From Bowmanella denitrificans (GTDB lineage: Bacteria > Pseudomonadota > Gammaproteobacteria > Enterobacterales > Alteromonadaceae): a stretch of 64,000 nt of DNA. Under the pieces are notes generated by a model. It saw only the letters and a list, made by a program, of their open reading frames with translations, searched no databases and was not told the DNA's origin. Made by a program: the position numbers and the translations under genes. Below, piece after piece: positions 54,340-62,673 of this stretch (position 1 is its first letter; each line of letters starts with the position of its first letter). Location of the stretch: the NCBI RefSeq assembly GCF_002887595.1, contig NZ_PEBU01000002.1, positions 1-64,000 of the forward strand, written 5' to 3'.

Positions 54340-55899
54340 ATGCTAAAGGAAACCTTGCAACAGTTACCGGTGCGGCTGTTGCGTTGCCGCGCAAAACAAC
54401 GTTTTACCCTGACTATTGTGTTCCATCCTGATCTGAACCGTATCGGTCAGCAATGTCGACCTGAAACCAACAGTATAGAAATCTCCCGGCTGTTTCCCTT
54501 ATTTGGATTTGCCGGAGAACCTCTGCAACCATTGTCAGACCCATTTGTGAGCAGGGCACCAGTGCTACTGTCTAAACAGGGGGACAGCTGGCGGTTGGAG
54601 AGGAAACAAAGCCCTATTCAGCTGTCAGATGCCAGCCATCAGTTAATCGAAAGAAGGGACTTTACTGCACAGCAACTACACCAAGGGGTACCTGTTATCC
54701 TGGCCGGACGTATTGTGTTGTTGTTACATCTTAGCCTGGATGTTTCAGCCGACAGTCCAGATCCGATGGGGTTGATTGGGGTGAGTGATAATCTGGTTGA
54801 CGTGCGTAATACCATTAGCAAGGTTGCGCCGCTGCACAGCCCGGTGCTGATTCGGGGGGAGTCCGGCACCGGCAAGGAGTTGGTGGCTAAAGCGATTCAC
54901 CAGCAAAGTCCCAGGCATCAACACAAACTGGTGTCGGTCAATGTTGCGGCAATGCCCAAAGAGTTGATTGCCACTGAGCTGTTTGGCAGTGTCAAAGGGG
55001 CTTATACCGGGGCGGTGGATCGCAAGGGCTGCTTTCAGCAAGCTGACAATAGCAGTCTTTTCTTAGATGAAATCGGTGAAGCATCTTTGGAAATGCAGGT
55101 GTCCCTGCTAAGAGCCCTTGAAGCTGGTGTTATTCAGGCTGTCGGCAGCCAGCATCCGCAGCAAGTGGATGTCAGGGTTATTACGGCTACCGATGCAGAT
55201 TTACAACAGCTGATTGGTGACGAGTTGTTCAGGATGCCGCTGCTGCAAAGGCTGGCAGGGTTGGTGATTGAGATTTTACCACTGCGTCAACGGGCCGAAG
55301 ACATCGGCTGCCTGCTTAGCTATTTTTTGCAACGGCGTCTGGCTGACACCGCTCAGGAAAACAAGTTGCATGCTGCAGATCAGGAAGGGTATTGCTACTG
55401 GGCCTGGTTTTTTGCTTTTTGCTGTCAGCTTCAATGGCCCGGAAACATTCGCCAGTTGCAGAATGTTGTGACGCAACTTTGTGTGGGTCTGATGGGATAT
55501 AAAACAGTCAACCAGTTTGATTGGTTAAGCTTCAGTGACGGTCTGGCGCATACCGCCATTACTGCTTTGCAATCTCAGGCCTCAATCAATGAGGTGTCCA
55601 GCATTTATACGCGTGGCAAAAGAAAGCCCAGCGAAATCACCGATGAAGAAATGCTGACAGCACTTGAAAATAACCATTGGCAGATTAAATTGGCGGCCCA
55701 GGCTCTGAATATATCCCGGGCGGCCCTTTACCAGAAAATGGACGCCAGTGAACTGGTACGCCGTGTCAGTGATATTCCGGCGACTGAGATTGAACGATGT
55801 TATCTGGATAGTCGTGGTGACATGGAAAAGATGGTGAATCAACTGCATGTGTCAAAAGCGGCATTAAAGCGACGACTGAATGAGATGGGTCTGAACTAA
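54340..55899 (+). CDS. FHA-like sigma-54-dependent activator with two Fis-type HTHs
   Basis: A 519-residue enhancer-binding protein. The N-terminus (about 15-135) looks like an FHA phosphothreonine-binding domain: ISRLFPLFGF, SDPFVSRAPVLLSKQGDSW, and GVPVILAGRIVLLLHL. The AAA+ domain has Walker A GESGTGKE (173-180), the sigma-54 contact loop as GAYTGA (220-225; Tyr replaces the common Phe, a tolerated variant) and Walker B LFLDEIG (240-246). A Fis-like HTH ends NISRAALYQKM (near 463), and a second (about 485-519) ends VSKAALKRRLNEMGL. Two tandem HTHs are unusual. The kinase gene follows after 25 bases, and its likely target is the protease operon facing it. Confidence 0.88.
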   Translation: MLKETLQQLPVRLLRCRAKQRFTLTIVFHPDLNRIGQQCRPETNSIEISRLFPLFGFAGEPLQPLSDPFVSRAPVLLSKQGDSWRLERKQSPIQLSDASHQLIERRDFTAQQLHQGVPVILAGRIVLLLHLSLDVSADSPDPMGLIGVSDNLVDVRNTISKVAPLHSPVLIRGESGTGKELVAKAIHQQSPRHQHKLVSVNVAAMPKELIATELFGSVKGAYTGAVDRKGCFQQADNSSLFLDEIGEASLEMQVSLLRALEAGVIQAVGSQHPQQVDVRVITATDADLQQLIGDELFRMPLLQRLAGLVIEILPLRQRAEDIGCLLSYFLQRRLADTAQENKLHAADQEGYCYWAWFFAFCCQLQWPGNIRQLQNVVTQLCVGLMGYKTVNQFDWLSFSDGLAHTAITALQSQASINEVSSIYTRGKRKPSEITDEEMLTALENNHWQIKLAAQALNISRAALYQKMDASELVRRVSDIPATEIERCYLDSRGDMEKMVNQLHVSKAALKRRLNEMGLN

Positions 55900-55924
55900 C
55901 GCATTTGCAGGAGCCTGCTAGTTG

Positions 55925-58417
55925 ATGGAAAGCATATTGGCGAAAATGGGTCATTATCAGATTGGCGAACTGTTAGGCTCAGGCAGCTATGGCAAAGTGT
56001 ACAAGGCCTTTGATGAACGGTTACAGCGAGCGGTGGCCATTAAAGTGTTGCACCACTATCATCGTCAGGACCTGCAGTTGGAAGCCGTGCTGCAGGCCAA
56101 GCTGCAACATGCCAATATTGTCGCCATTTACGATATTGTCGAACAGGCCGAAGCCAGACAAACCGCTATTGTAATGGAGTTTCTGCCTGGGCCGACACTG
56201 GCGGATAAACTCAATGGCGGTAAGTTGCAGACGGAACAGGCAATTTGCTACGCATTACAGATTGCTAAAGGATTGCGGGTAATTCATGAGGCTGGTTTTG
56301 TTCATCGGGATTTGAAACCAGAAAATATCTTTTTTGATCAGCACGACAGCGTAAAAATCGGTGACTTCGGCATTGCCAAGGCGGTGCAGCAGGAAGGCAG
56401 CGGTCAACTAGGTAATTTATACGCCCCTAGTCCGGAACAACTGGCTGGCGCAGCCGTCAATGGGCAGTCAGACCTGTTTGCTCTGGGAGTGCTGATGTTC
56501 CATATGCTGAGCGGAGAACACCCCTTGCAGCGCCGTGGTCTGTCTGGGGATAAGTGGCTGGAATCTTTCCTCGATGCACAGTTTCCCCAACTGGCTTCTG
56601 GTCATTCGGTGTTGGATGAATTAGTGGCGGAGTTGCTGCAAAAATCGCCCTTGCAACGCCCTTTATCGGCGGCAAAGGTGGTGATAAGGCTTAGGTCAAT
56701 ACTAAATGCCGATGAGCAAGGAGGGCAAAACCGCACCCTGGAACTGGTGAATCCGCTGATGGCCAAGGCTAAGCATAAGCGCGTTACCAAACGCAGGCGT
56801 TGGCTTAATTCTGCAACTGCGGCTGTTGTATTGCTGATGGCGGTTGCGATATGGCAATTCTGGCCACAACCCAGTCGTTATATTGCTGTGTTACCCCCTA
56901 CCGTTCAGACGCTCAAGGATGTCCAGGATATGCCCTTGATTCAAGCCGCCATCGGTCAGGCGGTGAACATGGGGATCCAGCACAATCCAGAATTAAAGCT
57001 AATTGCACTGGATGAACTGGATCAGTGGAATAGCTCTGACAGTGTGACTGATTTGCTGACTATTACCGCCGCAGACGATGTGCTGCAAACCCAACTTGAC
57101 TGTATCGAGGCTAAATGCGCTGTGACTTTGCGTTTGTGGCGGGGGGATCCCGCCATTGTCGTGAGGCAGGAGCAAACCTGGATCCCGGTCGACAGATTGC
57201 TGTTTGTGGATGACTCGGTCAGACAATTTGTCGGGCGTTTCTTTCAGCAAGATGGAGGGACTTATTTTGTTCATAAGGTGCCCGATGAGCCATTGTATCG
57301 TGACTACCTGTCAATCAGGTTGAGCTATGAGCAAGGGCGCACGACGTTGGACGAATACGTACAATGGTTACAGCGCAGTGTGGACAGACAATGTGACTAC
57401 ATTGAGTTTTGCCACGCGTTATTAATGGCCTACATTCAGCAGTATCGTCAAACCCGGCAGCAGGACTGGCTGGATGAAGGCAAGGAAATGTTGTCATTAA
57501 TTGCCGATCTGGACAGTAAAAAGACCCTGATGACTGATGCCATTGAGCATGCCCTGGTTCGAAAGGATTTTGCTCAGGCCGACCATTGGCTTAAAAAACT
57601 GGAACAACAATTCGCTGTCGATGATTCGGTGCTGTACCTGCGCGCGAGATGGTACTTCCAGCAAAATTTGCAGGTTAAAGCCAGGCTGCTAATGGAGCAG
57701 ATCATTGCCCGGCGACCCGCCAGCCGTCACCTGTATAATTACGCTCTGATGCTGTATCGAGCTGAGCAGTACAAACCCGCTGAGCAGGCTTTGACCGTTT
57801 TACTGAACAAAGATCCCGCGCACGCCAAAGCTGTGCAGCTCATGGCCGTTATGCAGTTTTACCAGGGGCGCTGGCCCGAGGTGATAAGCAGTTATGCCAG
57901 ATTACCCGACAAGGACAAAAAGCAGGATGCAGGGGTGCTCAGCAATTTGGGCTTGGCGTATTTGATGCAGGCGCAATATGACCAGGCTATGCGCTATCTG
58001 CAGCAGGCTTACCAATTGGCACCGAGTAATCCCATTGCGCTGTTAAACCTGGCTGATGCGCTGTCTCTGAATGGTTTAACTCACCAGAGTCGTGAGGCCT
58101 ATGTGCAAGGTAAGCAACTGCTGGAAGCGATACCATCGCCGAGCATCAATGAGAAACTCGCGTTGGCGCAGATATACGCGCAATTGGGGTTGCAGGAAGA
58201 GGCCATGGCCATGCTGATGCAAATCGAACAGCTAAACAGTCAGGATCCGTTTCTGCTTTATAGTTTGTCGTTGGTGTACTGCTTATTGAACGAACTGGAC
58301 ACTGCACTGGTCTACAAGCAAAAAGCCATAGCCGCCGGCATTGCCGACGGCTGGTTTTCGCTGGTCTGGTTTTCTGCCTTGCCACAAGCTGCTGCTAGTC
58401 CCAGTCGGGTACACTGA
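55925..58417 (+). CDS. membrane Ser/Thr protein kinase with TPR repeats
   Basis: An 830-residue protein. Residues about 10-270 are a Hanks-type kinase: LGSGSYGKVYKAF, catalytic Lys40 in VAIKVL, FVHRDLKPENI (Asp129), DFG (147-149) and an activation-segment end APSPEQLAG. A basic stretch and one membrane helix (about 295-312) follow. The remaining 500 residues, probably periplasmic, hold TPR-like repeats (DAGVLSNLGLAYLMQAQYDQ, ALLNLADALSLNG). I use ATG 55925; TTG 55922 is also possible (AGGAG 8 bases ahead). It is presumed to signal to the FHA-type activator encoded just upstream. Its 3' end overlaps the convergent 170-residue gene by 23 bp. Confidence 0.93.
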   Translation: MESILAKMGHYQIGELLGSGSYGKVYKAFDERLQRAVAIKVLHHYHRQDLQLEAVLQAKLQHANIVAIYDIVEQAEARQTAIVMEFLPGPTLADKLNGGKLQTEQAICYALQIAKGLRVIHEAGFVHRDLKPENIFFDQHDSVKIGDFGIAKAVQQEGSGQLGNLYAPSPEQLAGAAVNGQSDLFALGVLMFHMLSGEHPLQRRGLSGDKWLESFLDAQFPQLASGHSVLDELVAELLQKSPLQRPLSAAKVVIRLRSILNADEQGGQNRTLELVNPLMAKAKHKRVTKRRRWLNSATAAVVLLMAVAIWQFWPQPSRYIAVLPPTVQTLKDVQDMPLIQAAIGQAVNMGIQHNPELKLIALDELDQWNSSDSVTDLLTITAADDVLQTQLDCIEAKCAVTLRLWRGDPAIVVRQEQTWIPVDRLLFVDDSVRQFVGRFFQQDGGTYFVHKVPDEPLYRDYLSIRLSYEQGRTTLDEYVQWLQRSVDRQCDYIEFCHALLMAYIQQYRQTRQQDWLDEGKEMLSLIADLDSKKTLMTDAIEHALVRKDFAQADHWLKKLEQQFAVDDSVLYLRARWYFQQNLQVKARLLMEQIIARRPASRHLYNYALMLYRAEQYKPAEQALTVLLNKDPAHAKAVQLMAVMQFYQGRWPEVISSYARLPDKDKKQDAGVLSNLGLAYLMQAQYDQAMRYLQQAYQLAPSNPIALLNLADALSLNGLTHQSREAYVQGKQLLEAIPSPSINEKLALAQIYAQLGLQEEAMAMLMQIEQLNSQDPFLLYSLSLVYCLLNELDTALVYKQKAIAAGIADGWFSLVWFSALPQAAASPSRVH

Positions 58418-58907
58418 TGATAGGATCGTGGGAGAAAAAGACATTGTCGCGTTTATCCTGAATTACAAAGCGAAAGCCAATTTTACTGCCTTTATCGGCC
58501 TTCACGCGTGGATCCAGCGTCCAGTAGTCAGATGGGATAATACTCAGGCGCAGCAAGTCTGGTTTAACCAGTTCCGTTTCGGCGGCACGCATTTCCCGCA
58601 TGGTATGATTACCCGCCACGAACAGAATCCCATCGAATGCCTGCCTGGAGTGGGCACTGCAAGATTTGGCGAATCTCAAATCTTCATTCGCGCAACTGAT
58701 CTTAAAATACAGGTCAGCGGTTTGCTTTAGCGCTTTTCTACGCAAATGGGTGATAAAGTGATCAACCTGGTGATTTTCATAGGTGACCCGCCAGCTGTCC
58801 GGCGCGGATTTATCCACGATATTCAGGGCCAGCTCCACCCTGGTGGCGATATTTCTGGCGTCCAGATTCAGATACTGGTTGGACTGACTGGATATAAAAG
58901 CTTTCAT
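58395..58907 (-). CDS. unknown 170-residue protein of the protease operon
   Basis: A 170-residue protein with no signal peptide or membrane helix and no family I recognise. It is mixed alpha/beta with a basic middle (FITHLRRKALKQTADLYFKI) and a beta-rich end (GFRFVIQDKRDNVFFSHDP), and three cysteines. ATG 58907 has GGAGA seven bases upstream; the longer frame to 58961 has no such site. It is the last of four co-directional genes starting at the trypsin-like protease, and its 3' end overlaps the convergent kinase gene by 23 bp. It might be a substrate, inhibitor or chaperone of the protease, but nothing in the sequence decides this. Confidence 0.7.
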   Translation of the reverse strand: MKAFISSQSNQYLNLDARNIATRVELALNIVDKSAPDSWRVTYENHQVDHFITHLRRKALKQTADLYFKISCANEDLRFAKSCSAHSRQAFDGILFVAGNHTMREMRAAETELVKPDLLRLSIIPSDYWTLDPRVKADKGSKIGFRFVIQDKRDNVFFSHDPIISVPDWD

Positions 58908-58935
58908 TGTTGATTCTCCATAAATTATTGGTTGT

Positions 58936-59148
58936 TCACTGCGCTTTGACATCTCCGACATATTGCAGCTCTATGCCATCTGCCTGGAGAGCGTCAGGCA
59001 ACGTGATTTGCTCGACGGGACAATCTACGAGCAGCTTGATGACGGGCTTTCCTGCTGCTGAGCAACTTTCTGCTATACCCACCACATGGGGCTGGGATAA
59101 GGCCAGTTGTTCAAGTTGTTCCCGACTTAGGTGATGACCGCTATTCAT
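58936..59148 (-). CDS. 70-residue stand-alone protease-prodomain-like protein
   Basis: A 70-residue protein: after a short helix (LSREQLEQLALSQP) come VVGIAESCSAAGKPVIKLLV, DCPVEQITLPDAL and GIELQYVGDV. The order, a GI-G strand, a K-P-x-I-x-V-x-V strand, a proline loop and a final VEIG-type strand, matches residues about 34-90 of the trypsin-like protease in the same operon (VNGVGVGFKDSKNKP, LSLKVFVQKKL, IAGIKTDVVEIG). It therefore looks like a free copy of the prodomain, perhaps an inhibitor, chaperone or immunity factor (inference). The ribosome site is weak. A gap of 28 bases separates it from the next gene. Confidence 0.7.
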   Translation of the reverse strand: MNSGHHLSREQLEQLALSQPHVVGIAESCSAAGKPVIKLLVDCPVEQITLPDALQADGIELQYVGDVKAQ

Positions 59149-59177
59149 TTTGTTGTTTCCGGCTGTGTTGCTGTCCT

Positions 59178-59214
59178 GGGCAGCTTGTCCCTTGTTGGAA
59201 GAGATAAGCTGCCC
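59178..59214 (-). other. inverted repeat between operon genes
   Basis: A 9-bp stem, GGGCAGCTT with AAGCTGCCC, has a 19-base loop and lies between the 302-residue gene and the 70-residue gene. There is no T run, so it is more likely an RNA-processing or stability hairpin than a terminator. Confidence 0.45.
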
Positions 59215-59237
59215 TTTGCATCCTTGTTGGTGATAGG

Positions 59238-60146
59238 TCAGTTAACAATTACATAAGGCACGCACACTTTGTTGGCGCCGGTGGAAAAGTCATTTTTGGC
59301 ATAGGAACCGCTACCCTGAGCCCGCACATACAGTTGCACTGAGCAAACAATCGCAGCCCAGTCATCCTTGCCCAGTAAGGCCGAATAATTAGTAAAGCGG
59401 GCATCGTCTAGACGCCGGTTAAGGTTGATATTGCCGCTATTAATATTGACCATATCCACTGAACTCAAACCCTTCCAGTTATACTGATAAGCCTGAGTGC
59501 GGGCAGAAATCCGCAATCTGGTGTTTTTGCAGTTGTACCACTTGTCATCGGCCTTGGTTATATAATAGCCGTTGAACTGGAACCTGGGTTTAATGGAGTA
59601 GAAGCGACTCACTTTGGGTCTGAACCAGAACGTCCAATACAGCGTCTGCGTGTTCTGACCTACACCGCCGGTGCAACCCCAGCCGCCGCCTTTGGCCCAG
59701 TTCCAGACATTCTTACAATTGCCGCCACCGACGATGGCCTGTGTGCCAATATCATTGCTAAGGGCCATGTCGTTATTTTCCAGCTTGTCACTGAATGTCT
59801 GCGACCAGCTGGGTGTCAGCAGTTGTGCGCCATCAGGTAAAAAGCCGGTTTCCACCTGCAGGGGAGCAACAATATTTGGCATGGCGGAATCTTCTGCCAT
59901 TTGTGCATCCATGGCGTCAAATTCGGCCTGGCTCTTTTCTGCCTGTTTCTGTTCCAGCTCTAACAAACCTTTAGTATTGAGTCCTGCCAGGGTCAGGGTG
60001 TCATTGTCGCAGCCGCAGTGATTCTGTGCTTCCAGTCCCTGGGCATGCATCTCACTATGGCTGATGGCAATTTCTTCCTGCTCGGCAGCCTCAATTTGGC
60101 GGATAAGTTGTTGGTTAAGTTCGTGAAGTTCGGTTTGGGATTTCAT
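59238..60146 (-). CDS. unknown 302-residue protein co-encoded with trypsin-like protease
   Basis: A 302-residue protein without a recognisable signal peptide. Residues 1-100 are Glu/Gln/Ala-rich, probably coiled coil, with an early CGC motif (NHCGCDN). From about 140 it becomes Gly-, Trp-, Tyr- and Cys-rich (GGGNCKNVWNWAKGGGWGCT, YWTFWFRPKVSRFYSI, WYNCKNTRLRI, VCSVQLYVRAQGSGS), which reads as an extracellular-type beta domain with disulfides. That is odd in a leaderless protein: the N-terminal 120 residues could be a pro- or export region removed by the protease encoded 26 bases upstream. AAGGAG precedes its ATG. No family assigned. Confidence 0.75.
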   Translation of the reverse strand: MKSQTELHELNQQLIRQIEAAEQEEIAISHSEMHAQGLEAQNHCGCDNDTLTLAGLNTKGLLELEQKQAEKSQAEFDAMDAQMAEDSAMPNIVAPLQVETGFLPDGAQLLTPSWSQTFSDKLENNDMALSNDIGTQAIVGGGNCKNVWNWAKGGGWGCTGGVGQNTQTLYWTFWFRPKVSRFYSIKPRFQFNGYYITKADDKWYNCKNTRLRISARTQAYQYNWKGLSSVDMVNINSGNINLNRRLDDARFTNYSALLGKDDWAAIVCSVQLYVRAQGSGSYAKNDFSTGANKVCVPYVIVN

Positions 60147-60172
60147 GGTAATTTCTCCTTGCTTGAATCAAA

Positions 60173-61120
60173 TCAGGCCGTAACCGGGCTGATATTGAGA
60201 GCCATCATGACGTTGTGAATGTTGTTGTAGACAGTGACAGTGCTGGAACCGGCAAACAGCAGGCCCACCACTTTTTTGTTGTTACGATTGAGTAGCACCG
60301 AACCTGAGTCGCCACCGTCGGACATATCGCCGGTCAGAAACTGGTTCTTAAAGTAGGCAACACCGGCGCTGCCATAACTGACCGCAATAGTGGCGTTAAC
60401 ACTGGTTACCGTTCCTGCTGTAGTCTGAGTGGTACGACCGGTCTTGATGACTGGCATACCCAGAGCCGCTTCTTCTACACCTTTGGGGATCCCCAGGTTC
60501 TTGATTGAGGCGAACACGTCGCGCATGTCCACAGGTTGAGCCAGGGCGGCGTCTACCAGGTTGTGCTTGCTAAGGCTGCCAAAACGGATGGGAACAAAAC
60601 GAGCCAGTGTCGCAATACGGTCGGCAGGGTTCGTACCGCCATCTACCCGGCCAGGTTGCAGAATCGCATCGCCAATTCTGGCGGCATTGCTGTTGGCCAG
60701 TACGTGATTGTTGCTCAGAATGTAGTAACGGCAGGGATAGCAGGCATCGCGAACCATGGCACCAAAGGTACCGGCGGTGACTTTATAATGACCAATGCTG
60801 TAGCCTGGCTGGGCAGGACGCAGACGGGCTGTATAGGCCTGGGCAACCACTTCGCCTATTTCTACTACGTCGGTTTTAATGCCGGCGATTTTAGCCGGTA
60901 CCATATCCTGTTTATCCAGCTCGGCGGGTTTGAGCTTTTTTTGTACAAAAACTTTCAGGCTCAGTTCGTCGGTAGGCTTGTTTTTACTGTCCTTAAAGCC
61001 AACCCCCACACCATTGACATTGGCCAGTTGTAGCAGTTGTCCTTCGTTCTCTTCCTGAATTGCCATCACTTTACTGACTTGTTCGGCAAACTCTTGGTTG
61101 TCGTCTGTTGAAGAAGTCAT
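60173..61120 (-). CDS. trypsin-like serine protease with N-terminal prodomain
   Basis: A 315-residue protein. Residues about 34-90 form a small alpha/beta prodomain-like module (VNGVGVGFKDSKNKP, LSLKVFVQKKL, KTDVVEIG). The chymotrypsin-fold part has His139 in LSNNHVLANSN, Asp190 in NLVDAALAQP and Ser272 in GDSGSVLLN, a complete triad. Two cysteines (CYPC, 127 and 130) precede the His. There is no signal peptide, unusual for this fold, so it either acts in the cytoplasm or leaves by another route. AAAGGAGAT precedes the ATG. It is the first gene of the four-gene operon behind the candidate sigma-54 promoter. Confidence 0.88.
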   Translation of the reverse strand: MTSSTDDNQEFAEQVSKVMAIQEENEGQLLQLANVNGVGVGFKDSKNKPTDELSLKVFVQKKLKPAELDKQDMVPAKIAGIKTDVVEIGEVVAQAYTARLRPAQPGYSIGHYKVTAGTFGAMVRDACYPCRYYILSNNHVLANSNAARIGDAILQPGRVDGGTNPADRIATLARFVPIRFGSLSKHNLVDAALAQPVDMRDVFASIKNLGIPKGVEEAALGMPVIKTGRTTQTTAGTVTSVNATIAVSYGSAGVAYFKNQFLTGDMSDGGDSGSVLLNRNNKKVVGLLFAGSSTVTVYNNIHNVMMALNISPVTA

Positions 61121-61203
61121 TTAGATCTCCTTTCTTCGGATTAATGAAATTTCGGGTTTTGTGTTGTCCATGGCACAAACTGAAAACGCCGTGGCGATAG
61201 GTT

Positions 61204-61221
61204 ATTGAAGGAAACGTGCCA
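61204..61221 (-). promoter_or_regulatory. candidate sigma-54 (-24/-12) promoter
   Basis: On the minus strand TGGCACGTTTCCTTCAAT begins at 61221. The -24 box TGGCACG is perfect. The -12 box reads CTTCA against TTGCA, keeping the C at -12 but not the G at -13. The predicted start is near 61195, giving a leader of about 75 bases before the protease ATG. A sigma-54 activator gene is in the same cluster. Confidence 0.5.
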
Positions 61222-61280
61222 AGAATTAATTTCTTTTAATTCAATTGGATAGGGTTTTTCTTTGGGTGCGGGAAGAGGTA

Positions 61281-61301
61281 TGACATGTCACTGACATGTC
61301 A
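61281..61301. promoter_or_regulatory. tandem palindromic activator site (UAS candidate)
   Basis: TGACATGTCA occurs at 61281-61290 and again at 61292-61301. Each copy is a perfect 10-bp palindrome and their centres are 11 bp (one helical turn) apart. A further TGACAT half lies at 61313-61318. The pair is centred about 96 bp upstream of the predicted start of the -24/-12 promoter, where enhancer-binding proteins usually bind. TGTCA at an 11-bp period could also be read as a PhoB-like box. Confidence 0.6.
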
Positions 61302-61388
61302 GTTTGTTTTATTGACATAGGTTCGGGAATGAAAGGAAGCCAGAGTCATTTCAGACTCTGAACCGAGAGTGGCTTTGAGATGCAGTGT

Positions 61389-62672
61389 TTATCTGGACAG
61401 CAGTTTGACCATGCTCATGTCGAGCAAACGCTGTAGTTTAAGTGCGGCGTCATTGACCTGCCAATCATGATCGCCTGGCACACCGGCCTGGGCTGCCAGG
61501 GTAAAGGCTCTGCCACCCTGATAAGAAGGCAGGCAGACATGGGCCAGCATCACCACTTCGGATTGCCCACGGGTGCCGCTTGGGCCCCAGCCAATTTTCT
61601 GAAATATGCGCCACTGTCCATCGGTGGCTTTATCCAATGCGTTTTTGGCATCTGCACCGGTTGAAAGCTGCTTGGCAATGGCATCGCCCACCAGCGTGGA
61701 CATCCCCATCAGCATGCCGCCGTATTGAAAACGGGCATCGGAATGTCCAAGGCCGTAAAACAGGGTTTGAATATCCTCTTCGAGTAAGCCTGGGTGTCGG
61801 GTTAGCGGCTCCTGTTGGTGGCTGGCCAGACGTTTCAGCCATTCGGCCTGGGCCAGGGTGGTCATGGGCTTATTTCCCGTCAGACCGCAGTTTTCGCAGC
61901 GGTAGGCCAAATAACCCGGGTCCTGCTGGTTGTCGCTGATTCTGGGCATCACTGCCTGACGCTGGCTGTCTCTGGCTTGCCAGTAGTCAACTTCAGGATC
62001 AAATATCTCGCTGGCATACGCGCCACGTAAACTGACGTTCGGATTTGCCAGCTTCAGCCATTTATCCTGAAACAACGAGGTTATATAGTCGCGGCTGCTG
62101 ACATTGACCAGATAGGACGCAATGGCATTGGAGTTTCCATCGGCCTTACCGAAAGGTTCATAGGTATGGATACTGGTAATCAGGTCGGCAACAGGATAGG
62201 CACCGGCCAGACTGTCTGCACCCACGCCACCGAGGCGAGCCCGACTGATGGCGGCGGTAATGGCCATCACTTTGGACGAGCTCCAGGGTTCATACAGTTG
62301 ATCCTGGCTATGGCCGTTGGCCAGATAACGATAACTCAGACCATCCTGGCTCTGATTAAAATCAATCACCAGTAAGCGGCCGTTTTCAGTGCTTTCACCG
62401 AAAAACTGCCAGTCTGCGGCCAGCCTTGATTCCCAACCGGTTTGGGCATAATTCACTTGCGCGGCGGTTTTGTAATGCGCTGATGTATGTCGTTCAGTCA
62501 GTGGGCAGGCGATATAGGCATCGTCCAGATTCGCCGGAAGATACGGGGAAACGGCCAAGTGCTGCTGATAAAACCCCTGATCCTCAAGTTTGGGCGGTGC
62601 TGCCGCTGATTGCTGCTGTGGCTGGCAAGCGCCTAACAGCAGTAGAAGGGGAGTGAGCAGCAGCGTACGCAT
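61389..62672 (-). CDS. serine hydrolase lipoprotein, class A beta-lactamase-like
   Basis: A 427-residue lipoprotein (signal ending LLGAC, Cys16). The penicillin-recognising fold is suggested by an SxxK motif (Ser131-Lys134 in PWSSSKVMA), a second motif Ser181-Asn182 in GNSNAIASYL, and KIGWGPSGTRG at 359-369, which replaces the usual KTG. The class A-like order and following strand (SEVVMLAHVC) support the fold. The altered third motif and a long internal insertion (about 195-270, with CENCG) argue against a true beta-lactamase. It may process peptidoglycan or another ester/amide. It lies directly after the CbiM-like gene. Confidence 0.72.
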   Translation of the reverse strand: MRTLLLTPLLLLLGACQPQQQSAAAPPKLEDQGFYQQHLAVSPYLPANLDDAYIACPLTERHTSAHYKTAAQVNYAQTGWESRLAADWQFFGESTENGRLLVIDFNQSQDGLSYRYLANGHSQDQLYEPWSSSKVMAITAAISRARLGGVGADSLAGAYPVADLITSIHTYEPFGKADGNSNAIASYLVNVSSRDYITSLFQDKWLKLANPNVSLRGAYASEIFDPEVDYWQARDSQRQAVMPRISDNQQDPGYLAYRCENCGLTGNKPMTTLAQAEWLKRLASHQQEPLTRHPGLLEEDIQTLFYGLGHSDARFQYGGMLMGMSTLVGDAIAKQLSTGADAKNALDKATDGQWRIFQKIGWGPSGTRGQSEVVMLAHVCLPSYQGGRAFTLAAQAGVPGDHDWQVNDAALKLQRLLDMSMVKLLSR

Positions 62673-62673
62673 T

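Noticed and set aside
61171-61186. Plus-strand TGGCAC as a second sigma-54 promoter
   Set aside because: No -12 element at the right spacing and no plus-strand gene follows.
61389-62672. Calling the lipoprotein a beta-lactamase resistance gene
   Set aside because: Only the fold motifs are suggestive; KTG is altered and a long insertion is present.
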